Part shown: in pieces, positions 11,891 through 24,772 of the stretch | Position numbering within the stretch: position 1 is the stretch's first letter | Layout of the letters: the number at the start of each line of letters is the position of its first letter | Assembly: GCA_014843695.1 (NCBI GenBank) | Contig: CM026401.1 | Coordinates: 48,744,405-48,808,404, forward strand | Source of the DNA: Archivesica marissinica | Taxonomy: Eukaryota > Mollusca > Bivalvia > Venerida > Vesicomyidae | Direction of reading: 5' to 3' | Length of the DNA stretch: 64,000 nt | Program-made: the position numbers and the translations under genes | The notes under the pieces: model-generated | What the model was told of the DNA's origin: nothing | Databases searched by the model: none | The model's input: the letters and a program-made list of their open reading frames with translations, nothing else

Positions 11891-12102
11891 TATGTATGTA
11901 TGTTCCATTAATGTCAAACCCCTTACGGGGACGTAGACATGTTTTCCTGGGCAAGCTTAGCCGAGCTAAGTGGTTAACCAGTACTAAGCAATGTGTGTGA
12001 GGTGCCTTTGCTCAATGACACTACATATGTAGCCTGACCGATCTGGTATCGAACCCAGGACGATATATTCCAGATCCGACGCTCTACCACTGGACCACGG
12101 AT
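11891..12102 (-). mobile_element. tRNA-derived SINE, family E, with 7-bp target duplication
   Basis: Flanked by GAACTTG at 11884-11890 and 12103-12109. Tail (ATGT)n at left, tRNA-like head on the minus strand at right. Confidence 0.9.
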
Positions 12103-12180
12103 GAACTTGCTAATTATTTATCGGTTATACGATTGTTATTGTTATATTAGAGGTATTTAGAGTAATAAAGTACTATCAAA

Positions 12181-12422
12181 TTAACCCATTCAACCCCAAG
12201 TAACTGACACGGACTGGTCCATCATATTTTCAGACCAATAAATGAATAAGAAAATTACATTTGGACCAGTTCATTTATCAAAATGGGTAATTTTTGTCTA
12301 AAAATACTAATATTACTGGCAAAAAGTGCAGATCCTAATGAGACGGCTCATTACGAGTCGGCTCATCTGGATCCACACTTTTTGTAAGCCTATTGAGAGG
12401 CCTGTGGTGTTGAAAGGGTTAA
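12181..12422 (+). mobile_element. TTAA-type MITE, family F, full length
   Basis: TTAA at both ends, terminal CCCATTCAACCCC against GTGTTGAAAGGG, inner palindrome around GACGGCTC/GAGTCGGC. Confidence 0.9.
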
Positions 12423-12519
12423 ACACAATATAAAATACATGTACACAACAGGGATGGACAAATTATTATCAAACTGACTTGTCTGGGACAAGTGACGCTG
12501 GCAAAATTGACTAATGTTA

Positions 12520-12822
12520 CAGATGGATCTGTAGTACACTGGGGGTAACACGCTGGACTGGTAATCCAGGGATCGCAGGTTCGATCTCCCCCGTCTGATC
12601 CTAATAAAATTAACAGTCTTTCAGATGGGACTTTAAACCGAGGTCTCGTGTCGGTGCTGTACACCGTGCACGTAAAAGAACCAGGGTTAGGAATGGGTTA
12701 GAATCTGGAATGGGTCTCTGTCTGTATCATTGCACTATCCTCCAAAAATATAAAATGACTAATCTCTTCAGGAGGCGTCACTCATATGGGCAACCGGTAG
12801 CGACGATAAATAAACGTAAACC
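12520..12822 (+). mobile_element. tRNA-derived SINE, family B, full length
   Basis: Head GATCTGTAGTACACTGGGGG, GGACTGGTAATCCAGGGATC, B box GGTTCGATC, body AAACCGAGGTCTCGTGTCGG, CACGTAAAAGAACCAG, and 3' end GGGCAACCGGTAGCGACGAT plus AAATAAACG. The tRNA anticodon arm is still visible as GGACTGGTAATCC. Confidence 0.88.
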
Positions 12823-12875
12823 ATGCTAATACTCCACCAATACATCTACATCATATGAAAATATGAGAGGATGCT

Positions 12876-13102
12876 ATAAACGAGTATATTGCCTTTTGCA
12901 AACAGCATAAATTATAGCCAGATAAGATGGCACAGAACGTAGAATGTGCCATCTGATCAGGCTCTATACTGTTTGCTAATTGGATAGTGGAGCTAAAACA
13001 CTCGGCTGAATAGCAAACAAACATAGATCCTGATCAGATGGTTGATCTGGATCTAAGTTGTTTGCACATCCCTTCCAATTTATTCAGCATTTTAAGGATT
13101 AA
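12876..13102. mobile_element. Palindromic MITE, family G (degraded ends)
   Basis: TTGCAAACAGCATA, GATCAGGCTCTATACTG, TGATCTGGATCTAAGTTGTT, ending ATTCAGCATTTTAAGG. The family at 54087-54324 has TTAA ends and CCCTTACTG / AAGGG termini. Confidence 0.75.
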
Positions 13103-13140
13103 ATTCTAAAATGGCTTTAATAGTGCATAAAGTCAGTTAC

Positions 13141-13320
13141 ATGTTATATTTCGGGTTTTGCATCAGCACCATTTTGGGCTATATCGCCGGCGGGCAGTTT
13201 ACCTAACAACACCTTTCCTGGGCAGGCTCCAGCGTTTAACCAGTACTTGGGTGCACCAACCTCCGTAAGAAACTGCCAACTTTTTCATATAAATGAGACG
13301 GGGCTCGAACCCATGACCAT
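13141..13320 (-). mobile_element. SINE family A, head truncated
   Basis: ATGTTATATTTCGGGTTTTG to GGGGCTCGAACCCATGACCA; lost the 5' half of the tRNA-like head. Confidence 0.85.
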
Positions 13321-14580
13321 GGCAGACATAAAGTCAGAAATTTCAACATCTTCAAGTTACCTAGAAACAAACCGTAATTCTGTTGGTGTTGAAAGTCTTC
13401 ATTAAATTAATGATTAATTAATTAATGATGCTGGTTTTAGAGTAGAAGATATTTTACGGTTTCTACATAGATTCAATAAGGAAAATCTATCCTATACCTC
13501 CTGGGGGCCCTATTTTGTGATTGACAATCTTTATTTTTGCGATTTTGGTAGACATGTCACCAGATGATCATTTGTACCAAAATAACTTTTTAATTCTCAT
13601 TTAGAGAAGATTCTTAGATACAGTCCTTTTTATTGCCATGGAAACAAGTGTTTTTGATGGATCAAGTTTCTTTTAGCTACTTAACTCTTTGCATGCTGGG
13701 TAATATAAAGGCCATAAATAGTTCAAATTAATTGTAGCAGATAAAAATTCATTAATGCAGATTTTAATTAGTTGGAAATACCACGACATATTTTATGTTT
13801 ATTTTCACCGCTAACAAGAGATAAATGGCATATGACCCCAAGGATTGTTATCTGTAAAGCTTACATGGAATTGAGCCAGTGGTATGGGGGGAAGGTATCT
13901 CTCGAAGTAATTGTCGATGGGCGGTGGACATCGAGATCAGAAACGCTCACTTGAGCACTATATGTGATCGTGTGAGCAAACATTGAAGATTTTTTCCCCT
14001 TCAGTTTCAATCTATTCACCCGGAGGCCTGAAAATGTTCGTGGAAATTAGTCTTGGTATGGACTAAAAACCCATGACAACTGAGGGAATCACCGAGATGC
14101 AGTAAAACCAATCATTCCGATCCAATTAGCAAACGTCATAAGAGTACGCAAGATGAAGGTACCTATCCCAATTCCAAATTGCTAAAACTTCACTCAGAAC
14201 GCCCCATCCATAGCTATTAACTGTTTTGTGGTTACGCAGGCATATTTATAGTAGGCGAAAAAGCCACACAATGTTGCATTGTTGATGATGGATTAATGTA
14301 CAGGTAACGGGTACAAGTGATTTAGAACCTGGTTAGTACCTGCAAATAGAATTTCATTCACAACTTTTGAAGCAACTGTTCCAGAGTCATTCATAATGTC
14401 TACCACCAAGCATTACGCTTCTTATAACACAGTATGTAAAACTGACAGCGAACAATTTGTCAAATAGGATTTAGAAAGGAACAACAGCAAACAACATTTG
14501 TAACAAACTCCCATACCTATCTTAAAAATCAATGCAGAAGAATGTGATGCACTAACACAATTTGCAGAACAAGGTTTGAT
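13321..14580. other. No gene or recognised repeat in 1.26 kb
   Basis: Only short frames; nothing with family resemblance. One of the few low-repeat stretches of the window. Confidence 0.5.
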
Positions 14581-14582
14581 AT

Positions 14583-14649
14583 GGTGAGTGAGTATTTGGT
14601 TTAACGGCACATCAGCACAGTTCAGGCTATATCGCACCGGGTTAAGTAT
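14583..14649. repeat. Interspersed repeat fragment
   Basis: GTGAGTGAGTATTTGGTTTA and CGGGTTAAGTAT recur at 36605-36680, where the sequence runs on without a SINE into ATTGTATACAAGAT. That copy is the empty-site form for the SINE insertion at 14650. Confidence 0.7.
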
Positions 14650-14858
14650 GTATGTATGTTCCATTAATGTCAAACCCCTTGCGGGGACGTAGACATGTTT
14701 TCCTGGGCAGGCTTAGCTGACCTAAGTGGTTAACCGGTACTAAGCAATGTGTGTGAGGTGCCTTGCTCAATGACACTACATATGTGGTCTGACCGAGTAT
14801 CGAACCCGGGACGATATATTCCAGATCCGACGCTCTACAACTGGACCACGGATGCCAC
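14650..14858 (-). mobile_element. SINE family E with AAGTAT target duplication
   Basis: AAGTAT at 14644-14649 and 14859-14864 flank a full family E copy. Confidence 0.87.
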
Positions 14859-15122
14859 AAGTATATTGTATACACGGCTTGATACGGATCATTATGTTGA
14901 AGTATCACTGATATTCGGCCCGGAGTTTAGCACAAGTATATTGTATACAAGACTTGATACGGATCATTATGTTGAAGTATCACTGATATTTGGTCCGGAG
15001 TTTAGCACAAGTATATTGTATACACGGCTTGATACGGATCATTATGTTGAAGTATCACTGATATTTGGTCCGGAGTTTAGCACAAGTATATTGTATACAC
15101 GGCTTGATACGGATCACTATGG
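14859..15122. repeat. 75-bp tandem repeat, 3.5 copies
   Basis: GATACGGATCATTATGTTGA begins at 14881, 14956, 15031 and 15106. Starts at the SINE boundary. The open frame of 144 codons is due to 75 being a multiple of three. Confidence 0.95.
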
Positions 15123-15156
15123 TAGGCCAGCTAAACCGTTATATAAAATCTTCAAA

Positions 15157-15402
15157 TTAACCCATTCAACCCCAAGTAACTGACATGGACTGGTGCGTGA
15201 TATTTTCAGACCAATAAATTAATAAGAAAATTACCTTTGGATCAGTTCATTTATCAAAATGGGTAATTTTATCTAAAAATAGTAATAATTATTACTGGCA
15301 AAAAAGTGCAGATCCTGATGAGACGGCTCATCACGAGCCGGCTCATCTGGATCTACACTTTTCATAAGCCTATTTAGAGGCCTGTGGGGTTGAAAGGGTT
15401 AA
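15157..15402 (+). mobile_element. TTAA-type MITE, family F, full length
   Basis: TTAA at 15157-15160 and 15399-15402; near-perfect inner palindrome GACGGCTCATCACGAGCCGG. Confidence 0.92.
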
Positions 15403-15540
15403 TGTCCACAACTGTGTGAAAAATCAAACAAACCCAACAGAAAGATAATATGCATACTAGGTTTGATACTGATCATGTGGAGTTTAGCCAAGCTATGGCC
15501 AAGGTTGAGAAAATCTTTTTTGATCCAAGTATGACAGTTA

Positions 15541-15720
15541 TGTTATATTTATTTTTCGGGTTTTACGCCTGCATCAGCACCATTTTGGGCTATATTGCCG
15601 GCGGGCAGTTTACCTAACAAAACCTTTCCTGGGCAGGCTCCAGCGGTTAACCAGTACTAGGGTGCACCAACCTCCGTAAGAAACTGCCAACTTTTTCATA
15701 TAAATGAGACACGGCCTGAG
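15541..15720 (-). mobile_element. SINE family A, cut off at the head by an array
   Basis: Runs from ATTTTTCGGGTTTTACGCCT to GAGACACGGCCTGAG, then passes without spacer into the 19-bp array. Confidence 0.85.
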
Positions 15721-16150
15721 CAACCAGGAATTAACTAAACAACACGGAATTAACTAAGTAACCAGGAATTAACTAAACAACACGGAATTAACTAAACAAC
15801 ACGGAATTAACTAAGCAACCAGGAATTAACTAAGCAACACGGAATTAACTAAGCAACACGGAATTAACTAAACAACACGGAATTAACTAAGCAACCAGGA
15901 ATTAACTAAGCAACACGGAATTAACTAAGTAACCAGGAATTAACTAAACAACACGGAATTAACTAAACAACACGGAATTAACTAAGCAACTAGGAATTAA
16001 CTAAGCAACACGGAATTAACTAAGCAACACGGAATTAACTAAACAACACGGAATTAACTAAGCAACCAGGAATTAACTAAGCAACACGGAATTAACTAAG
16101 CAACCAGGAATTAACTGAACAACACGGAATTAACTAACAATAAGGTATTA
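15719..16150. repeat. 19-bp minisatellite, about 22 copies
   Basis: Unit CAACCAGGAATTAACTAAG, alternating with CAACACGG and with AAG/AAAC variants. Confidence 0.95.
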
Positions 16151-16384
16151 AGTAACAAGGAATTTAGATTATTTTGTTTACAAAGTAATCTTCCTGGAAT
16201 GATAAAAACATGGTAGACTGCTCATGACAAGCTGTTGGCAGGGATTGTAGGCTAGATAATATCATTAGAAGACACTCCAAGAATATCTCACAACCTCAAC
16301 AAGATAACATTTCCTCAGCCATGTATTTATAATGACAACCAACAGTAATTGTCTAGAACCCACAATAATACTAAATAATCCTTT

Positions 16385-17085
16385 TTAATGGCAAGATAGT
16401 GCCAGCAGAATTCCTTCATCAACAAGATAGTGCCAACAGGATTCCTTCATCAACAAGATAGTGCCAACAGGATTCCTTCATCAACAAGATAGTGCCAAAC
16501 AGGATTCCTTCATCAACAAGATAGTACTAACATGATTCCTTTATCAACAAGATAGTGCTAACAGGATTCCTTCATCAACAAGATAGTGCCAAACAGGATT
16601 CCTTCATCAACAATATAGTGCCAGCAGAATTCCTTCATCAACAATATAGTGCCAACAGGATTCCTTCAACAAGAGAGAGAGTGCCAGCAGGATTCCTTCA
16701 TCAACAATATAGTGCCAACAGGATTCCTTCATCAACAAGATAGTGTCAGAAGTATTCCTTCATCAACAAGATAGTGCCAGCAGGATTCCTTCATCAACAA
16801 TATAGTGCCAACAGGATTCCTTCATCAACAATATAGTGCCAACATGATTCCTTCATCAACAAGATAGTACCAAACAGGATTTCTTCATCAATGACAAGAT
16901 AGTGCCAATAGGATTCCCTCATCAAGAAGATAGTGCCAAACAGGATTTCTTCATCAATGACAAGAAAGTGCCAACAGGATTCCTACATCAACAAGATAGT
17001 GCCAACAGGATTCCATCATCAACAAGATAGTGCCAACAGGATTCTTTCACCAACAAGATAGTGCCAACATGACTCCTTCATCAAC
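16385..17085. repeat. 31-bp minisatellite, about 22 copies
   Basis: Unit GATAGTGCCAACAGGATTCC then TTCATCAACAA; variants have AAACAGG, CAGCAGG and ATCAATGACAAG inserts. Confidence 0.95.
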
Positions 17086-17700
17086 ACGACATAATTGTTG
17101 AATTCGCCGCTGACACCACTGCCGGAAAGGTGACTGCATAGTCTGGCTTTCCATGGCGAGACAAAAGAGGGAGATAATTTACAAATAGTAATTTATCACA
17201 AACTGGTTCATTTAATTTCGTCAAAGTGTTGTATCGCGTTGCCTAGAGTGCAGTATGTCTGTCCCCAAGCAAAGCTTAACAAACATTGACTACTAAACGT
17301 TGACTTATACAAGCTATAAATTGCTCTGTGATACTTCTATTCAATTACTATGTTTGCACACACTGACTTGCTATGTTATTGCCTAGACAAACATATAACC
17401 TTTCATTTATTTAGCAGTCCCAAACATCTTTGGATAAGATGTTGTTACTAAACTGGCAGTGAAGTATTGATACATTGGATACATGATCAATATACTTGTC
17501 TGCTTCAATTCATACATGTTCACCAAGTGAAATGCATTCTATGTGATTTCCAACAATACACTGTAACCTACTGGAATTACATTTTCCTAACCTAATAACA
17601 TCTCAGTATTAATACATTGACTTCCAATTTATGACAATGGGCTAACCAGAAATTACCCAATGTTCATAGTAATTCAATGCAAACTGACAGCAAATAATCT
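17086..17700. other. No gene seen
   Basis: AT-rich spacer between two arrays; no recognisable repeat. Confidence 0.4.
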
Positions 17701-17714
17701 AATAATACATGTAA

Positions 17715-20490
17715 TGCAAATTACATCACTGTGTTATCAAAATCAATGATTGAGTTTATAAATACTGCAAATTACATCACTGTATGCTATCTAAATTAAA
17801 GCTTGAATTTATAAATACTGCAAATTCCAGAACTGTATGTTATCTAAATCAATGATTGAGTTTATAAATACTGCAAATTACATCACTGTATGTTATCTAA
17901 ATCAATGATTGAGTTTATAAATACTGCAAATTACATCACTGTGTTATCAAAATCAATGATTGAGTTTATAAATACTGCAAATTACATCACTGACAAAAAA
18001 AAAAACCACTGTATGTTATCTAAATCAATGATTGAGTTTATAAATACTGCAAATTACATCACTGTAAAACTGCAAATTACATCACTGTGTTATCTAAATC
18101 AATGATTGAGTTTATAAATACTGCAAATTCCATCACTGTATGTTATCTAAATCAATGATTGAGTTTATAAATACTGCAAATTACATCACTGTATGTTATC
18201 TAAATCAAAGCTTGAATTATAAATACTGCAATTACATCACTGTGTTATCTAAATCAATGATTGAGTTAAATACTGCAAATTCCATCACTGTCTGTTATCT
18301 AAATCAAGCTTGAATTTATAAATACTGCAAATTACATCACTGTGTTATCTAAATCAATGATTGAATTTATAAATACTGCAAATTACATCACTGTGTTATC
18401 TAAATCAATGATTGAGTTTATAAATACTGCAAATTCCATCACTGTCTGTTATCTAAATCAAGCTTGAATTTATAAATACTGCAAATTACATCACTGTGTT
18501 ATCTAAATCAATGATTGAGTTTATAAATACTGCAAATTCCATCACTGTCTGTTATCTAAATCAAGCTTGAATTTATAAATACTGCAAATTACATCACTGT
18601 GTTATCTAAATCAATGATTGAGTTTATAAATACTGCAAATTCCATCACTGTCTGTTATCTAAATCAAGCTTGAATTTATAAATACTGCAAATTACATCAC
18701 TGTGTTATCTAAATCAATGATTGAGTTTATAAATACTGCAAATTCCATCACTGTCTGTTATCTAAATCAAGCTTGAATTTATAAATACTGCAAATTACAT
18801 CACTGTGTTATCTAAATCAATGATTGAGTTTATAAATACTGCAAATTCCATCACTGTCTGTTATCTAAATCAAGCTTGAATTTATAAATACTGCAAATTA
18901 CATCACTGTGTTATCTAAATCAATGATGGTTTATAAATACTGCAAATTCCATCACTGTATGTTATCTAAATCAATGATTTGAGTTTATAAATACTGCAAA
19001 TTCCATCACTGTATGCTATCTAAATCAATGATTGAGTTTATAAATACTGCAAATTCCATCACTGTATGCTATCTAAATCAATGATTTGAGTTTATAAATA
19101 CTGCAAATTCCATCACTGTATGCTATCTAAATCAATGATCGAGTTTATAAATACTGCAAATTCCATCACTGACTGTTATCTAAATCAAAGCTTGAATTGA
19201 TAAATACTGCAAATTCCATTACTGTATGCTATCTAAATCAATGATTGAATTTATAAATAGTGCAAATTCCATCACTGTGCTATCTAAATTAAAGCTTGAA
19301 TTTATAAATACTGCAAATTCCATTTACTGTATGTTATCTAAATCAATGATTGAATTTATAAATACTGCAAATTACATCACTGTATGCTATCTAAAATCAA
19401 TGCTTGAATTTATAAATACTGCAAATTCCATCACTGTGTTATCTAAATCAAAGCTTGAATTTATAAATACTGCAAATTCCATCACTGTATGTTATCTAAA
19501 TCAATGATTGAGTTTATAAATACTGAAAATTACATCACTGTATGTTATCTAAATCAATGATTGAGTTTATAAATACTGCAAATTACATCACTGTGTTATC
19601 TAAATCAATGATTGAGTTTATAAATACTGCAAATTACATCACTGTATGTTATCTAAATCAATGATTGAGTTTATAAATACTGCAAATTCCATCACTGTAT
19701 GTTATCTAAATCAATGATTGAGTTTATAAATACTGCAAATTCCATCACTGTATGTTATCTAAATCAAAGCTTGAATTTATAAATACTGCAAATTACATCA
19801 CTGTGTTATCTAAATCAATGATTGAGTTTATAAATACTGCAAATTACATCACTGTCTGTTATCTAAATCAAAGCTTGAATTTATAAATACTGCAAATTAC
19901 ATCACTGTGTTATCTAAATCAATGATTGAGTTTATAAATACTGCAAATTCCATCACTGTATGCTATCTAAATCAATGATTGAGTTTATAAATACTGCAAA
20001 TTCCATCACTGTCTGTTATCTAAATCAAAGCTTGAATTTATAAATAGTGCAAATTCCATCACTGTGCTATCTAAATTAAAGCTGGAATTGATAAATACTG
20101 CAAATTCCATCACTGTATGCTATCTAAATCAATGATTGAATTTATAAATAGTGCAAATTCCATCACTGTGCTATCTAAATTAAAGCTTGAATTTATAAAT
20201 ACTGCAAATTCCATTTACTGTATGCTATCTAAATCAATGATTGAATTTATAAATACTGCAAATTCCATCACTGTATGCTATCTAAAATCAATGCTTGAAT
20301 TTATAAATACTGCAAATTCCATCACTGTGTTATCTAAATCAAAGCTTGAATTTATAAATACTGCAAATTCCATCACTGTATGCTATCTAAATTAAAGCTG
20401 GAATTTATAAATACTGCAAATTCCATTTACTGTATGTTATCTAAATCAATGCTTGAGTTTATAAATACTGCAAATTCCATAACTGTATAA
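17715..20490. repeat. About 2.8-kb satellite of ~50-53-bp units with dimeric higher-order structure
   Basis: Two unit types: AAATCAATGATTGAGTTTAT and AAATCAAGCTTGAATTTAT, each followed by AAATACTGCAAATTACATCA (or TTCC). From about 18230 to 18930 the two types alternate strictly, forming a ~101-bp dimer repeated about seven times. Blocks at 19226-19507 and 20117-20395 are nearly identical, offset 891 bp. The short MLSKSMIEFIN frames are artefacts of the unit. Confidence 0.95.
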
Positions 20491-20662
20491 TTATGATAAA
20501 AAATAGAAAGCTATTGATTTTTGAACATTTGGGTTATATTTGTGGCCATTTTGTTTCTATAGCAACAACAAAACAACATGCAACATAACAGAATCATGTT
20601 TGTTATTAAACAACATTTACAATGTACTGCACTATTACTCGGTGTTTTGCAATCTTTTTAGA
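20491..20662. other. Short unique spacer between two large satellites
   Basis: No gene or repeat recognised. Confidence 0.4.
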
Positions 20663-20666
20663 CTAC

Positions 20667-23600
20667 AGTCTACATACATGTACATACAGTCTACATACAT
20701 GTACATACAGTCTACATACATGTACATACAGTCTACATACATGTACATACAGTCTACATACATGTACATACAGTCTACATACATGTACATACAGTCTACA
20801 TACATGTACATACAGTCTACATACATGTACATACAGTCTACATACATGTACATACAGTCTACATACATGTACATACAGTCTACATACATGTACATACAGT
20901 CTACATACATGTACATACAGTCTACATACATGTACATACAGTCTACATACATGTACATACAGTCTACATACATGTACATACAGTCTACATACATGTACAT
21001 ACAGTCTACATACATGTACATACAGTCTACATACATGTACATACAGTCTACATACATGTACATACAGTCTACATACATGTACATACAGTCTACATACATG
21101 TACATACAGTCTACATACATGTACATACAGTCTACATACATGTACATACAGTCTACATACATGTACATACAGTCTACATACATGTACATACAGTCTACAT
21201 ACATGTACATACAGTCTACATACATGTACATACAGTCTACATACATGTACATACAGTCTACATACATGTACATACAGTCTACATACATGTACATACAGTC
21301 TACATACATGTACATACAGTCTACATACATGTACATACAGTCTACATACATGTACATACAGTCCATACATGTACATACAGTCTACATACATGTACATACA
21401 GTCTACATACATGTACATACAGTCTACATACATGTACATACAGTCTACATACATGTACATACAGTCTACATACATGTACATACAGTCTACATACATGTAC
21501 ATACAGTCTACATACATGTACATACAGTCTACATACATGTACATACAGTCTACATACATGTACATACAGTCTACATACATGTACATACAGTCTACAACAT
21601 ACATGTACATACAGTCTACATACATGTACATACAGTCTACATACATGTACATACAGTCTACATACATGTACATACAGTCTACATACATGTACATACAGTC
21701 TACATACATGTACATACAGTCTACATACATGTACATACAGTCTACATACATGTACATACAGTCTACATACATACACGTCTACATACATGTACATACAGTC
21801 TACATACATGTACATACAGTCTACATACATGTACATACAGTCTACATACATGTACATACAGTCTACATACATGTACATACAACAGTACATACATACATGT
21901 ACATACAGTCTACATACATGTACATACAGTCTACATACATGTACATACAGTCTACATACATGTACATACAGTCTACATACATGTACATACAGTCTACATA
22001 CATGTACATACAGTCTACATACATGTACATACAGTCTACATACATGTACATACAGTCTACATACATGTACATACAGTCTACATACATGTACATACAGTCT
22101 ACATACATGTACATACAGTCTACATACATGTACATACAGTCTACATACATGTACATACAGTCTACATACATGTACATACAGTCTACATACATGTACATAC
22201 AGTCTACATACATGTACATACAGTCTACATACATGTACATACAGTCTACATACATGTACATACAGTCTACATACATGTACATACAGTCTACATACATGTA
22301 CATACAGTCTACATACATGTACATACAGTCTACATACATGTACATACAGTCTACATACATGTACATACAGTCTACATACATGTACATACAGTCTACATAC
22401 ATGTACATACAGTCTACATACATGTACATACAGTCTACATACATGTACATACAGTCTACATACATGTACATACAGTCTACATACATGTACATACAGTCTA
22501 CATACATGTACATACAGTCTACATACATGTACATACAGTCTACATACATGTACATACAGTCTACATACATGTACATACAGTCTACATACATGTACATACA
22601 GTCTACATACATGTACATACAGTCTACATACATGTACATACAGTCTACATACATGTACATACAGTCTACATACATGTACATACAGTCTACATACATGTAC
22701 ATACAGTCTACATACATGTACATACAGTCTACATACATGTACATACAGTCTACATACATGTACATACAGTCTACATACATGTACATACAGTCTACATACA
22801 TGTACATACAGTCTACATACATGTACATACAGTCTACATACATGTACATACAGTCTACATACATGTACATACAGTCTACATACATGTACATACAGTCTAC
22901 ATACATGTACATACAGTCTACATACAGTCTACATACATGTACATACAGTCTACATACATGTACATACAGTCTACATACATGTACATACAGTCTACATACA
23001 TGTACATACAGTCTACATACATGTACATACAGTCTACATACATGTACATACAGTCTACATACATGTACATACAGTCTACATACATGTACATACAGTCTAC
23101 ATACATGTACATACAGTCTACATACATGTACATACAGTCTACATACATGTACATACAGTCTACATACATGTACATACAGTCTACATACATGTACATACAG
23201 TCTACATACATGTACATACAGTCTACATACATGTACATACAGTCTACATACATGTACATACAGTCTACATACATGTACATACAGTCTACATACATGTACA
23301 TACAGTCTACATACAGTCTACATACATGTACATACAGTCTACATACATGTACATACAGTCTACATACATGTACATACAGTCACAACATACATACATGTAC
23401 ATACAGTCTACATACATGTACATACAGTCTACATACATGTACATACAGTCTACATACATGTACATACAGTCTACATACATGTACATACAGTCTACATACA
23501 TGTACATACAGTCTACATACATGTACATACAGTCTACATACATGTACATACAGTCTACATACATGTACATACAGTCTACATACATGTACATACAGTCTAC

Positions 23601-23844
23601 ATACATGTACATACAGTCTACATACATGTACATACAGTCTACATACATGTACATACAGTCTACATACATGTACATACAGTCTACATACATGTACATACAG
23701 TCTACATACATGTACATACAGTCTACATACATGTACATACAGTCTACATACATGTACATACAGTCTACATACATGTACATACAGTCTACATACATGTACA
23801 TACAGTCTACATACATGTACATACAGTCTACATACATGTACATA
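20667..23844. repeat. 3.2-kb nearly pure 21-bp satellite (about 150 units)
   Basis: Unit CAGTCTACATACATGTACAT plus A. Long runs are identical; only about seven irregular units (near 21361, 21595, 21770, 21888, 22921, 23306, 23381) divide it. Eighteen of each 21 bases alternate pyrimidine-purine, and each unit holds the palindrome TACATGTA. Units lack stops in all frames on both strands, hence spurious frames of up to 1123 codons. The right edge is the TIR element at 23845, whose first ten bases are those of the unit. Confidence 0.97.
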
Positions 23845-24041
23845 CAGTCTACATCCGTTATGTCGAATTCCGTCGGACCGAACAAAATACTTCGACATAA
23901 CCGAAGCTTGACTTAACGAAATTCGATATAAACAGATCCAGTTATATGTAACATTATAGTGTCTGAAACGGGACTTTGATCCGACTTCCAGATAACCGGA
24001 CAATTCGACTTAACCGACTTTCACATAACGGATGTAGACTG
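23845..24041. mobile_element. 197-bp TIR element with TA target sites
   Basis: Begins CAGTCTACATCCGTTATGT and ends with its reverse complement (ACATAACGGATGTAGACTG), flanked by TA on both sides; interior has TTCGACATAACCGAAG and TTCGACTTAACCG. TA sites and CAG start fit a Tc1/mariner (pogo/Tigger-like) MITE. Confidence 0.85.
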
Positions 24042-24329
24042 TATATATTTAGCTTTTATTGTCTCTTCCAGAATAAAGAAAATGCAATGTTTCATTTGAA
24101 ACCAACGACATTAAAAAAATGAGAAAACTATGTGAGAACATAAACATCAAAGTGGTCATGTATATAATCAACCATTTTATTACAAATCAAACGGCTGTAT
24201 ATTAGTTATTAGATAGATGTGAAAATGATACAATCAGTAGCTAAGGGTTACTGACATTTTACAAAGCCACCCCACCTTGAAGAAACTAAAAACCCGCATA
24301 TCCACTCGCATTTATAGTAATCTTTGTGG

Positions 24330-24533
24330 CTCCAGCGGGGCTCGAACTCCGGACCTTTCGCACCTGAAGTGAACGCGCATCCACTGCGCTATCACGATTT
24401 CCACGGCATTTAAATTCCACATTGCCTCTCCTTCATGGCGATGTATTCCATCAGGAATGAGGTCTCGAGAGTGATTAATATAAGTTGAAAGAACTTGTTT
24501 CGCAATCGAGCTAAAATAAATTTGTATAAACTA
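24330..24533. mobile_element. SINE family C with head inverted relative to tail
   Basis: Bases 24332-24401 hold the tRNA-like head on the minus strand (GGCTCCAGCGGGGCTCGAAC to CACTGCGCTATCACGA). Bases 24403-24533 hold body and tail on the plus strand (GGCATTTAAATTCCACATTG to AAATAAATTTGTATAAACT). Normal copies such as 26953 have both in one direction. Confidence 0.8.
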
Positions 24534-24772
24534 GACTAAGTAATCTTTGTTGGTATGAATAATTGTCAAATAAACTAAGTATGTCTGTCTGTTTGGACGT
24601 TTTTGACAGATATGGGAGAATGAGTGGTGTACAATTATGTTAACAATTATCTAAGAATACAGCTTACTCCCTCAGACTACAAACCGATTCACATTGATTC
24701 CACTTACAGATGCCTGAATGATTGATAAAACAACCCAGTCTCGGCGACACAACCTCCCAGAGACTGCATGCA

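Noticed and set aside
13772..13954. Small plus frame in a low-repeat region
   Set aside because: Sixty codons, no similarity recognised, no splice support.
20540..23916. Very long frames (up to 1123 codons) on both strands
   Set aside because: Products of a stop-free 21-bp satellite; frames on both strands are equally open, which real coding DNA would not show.
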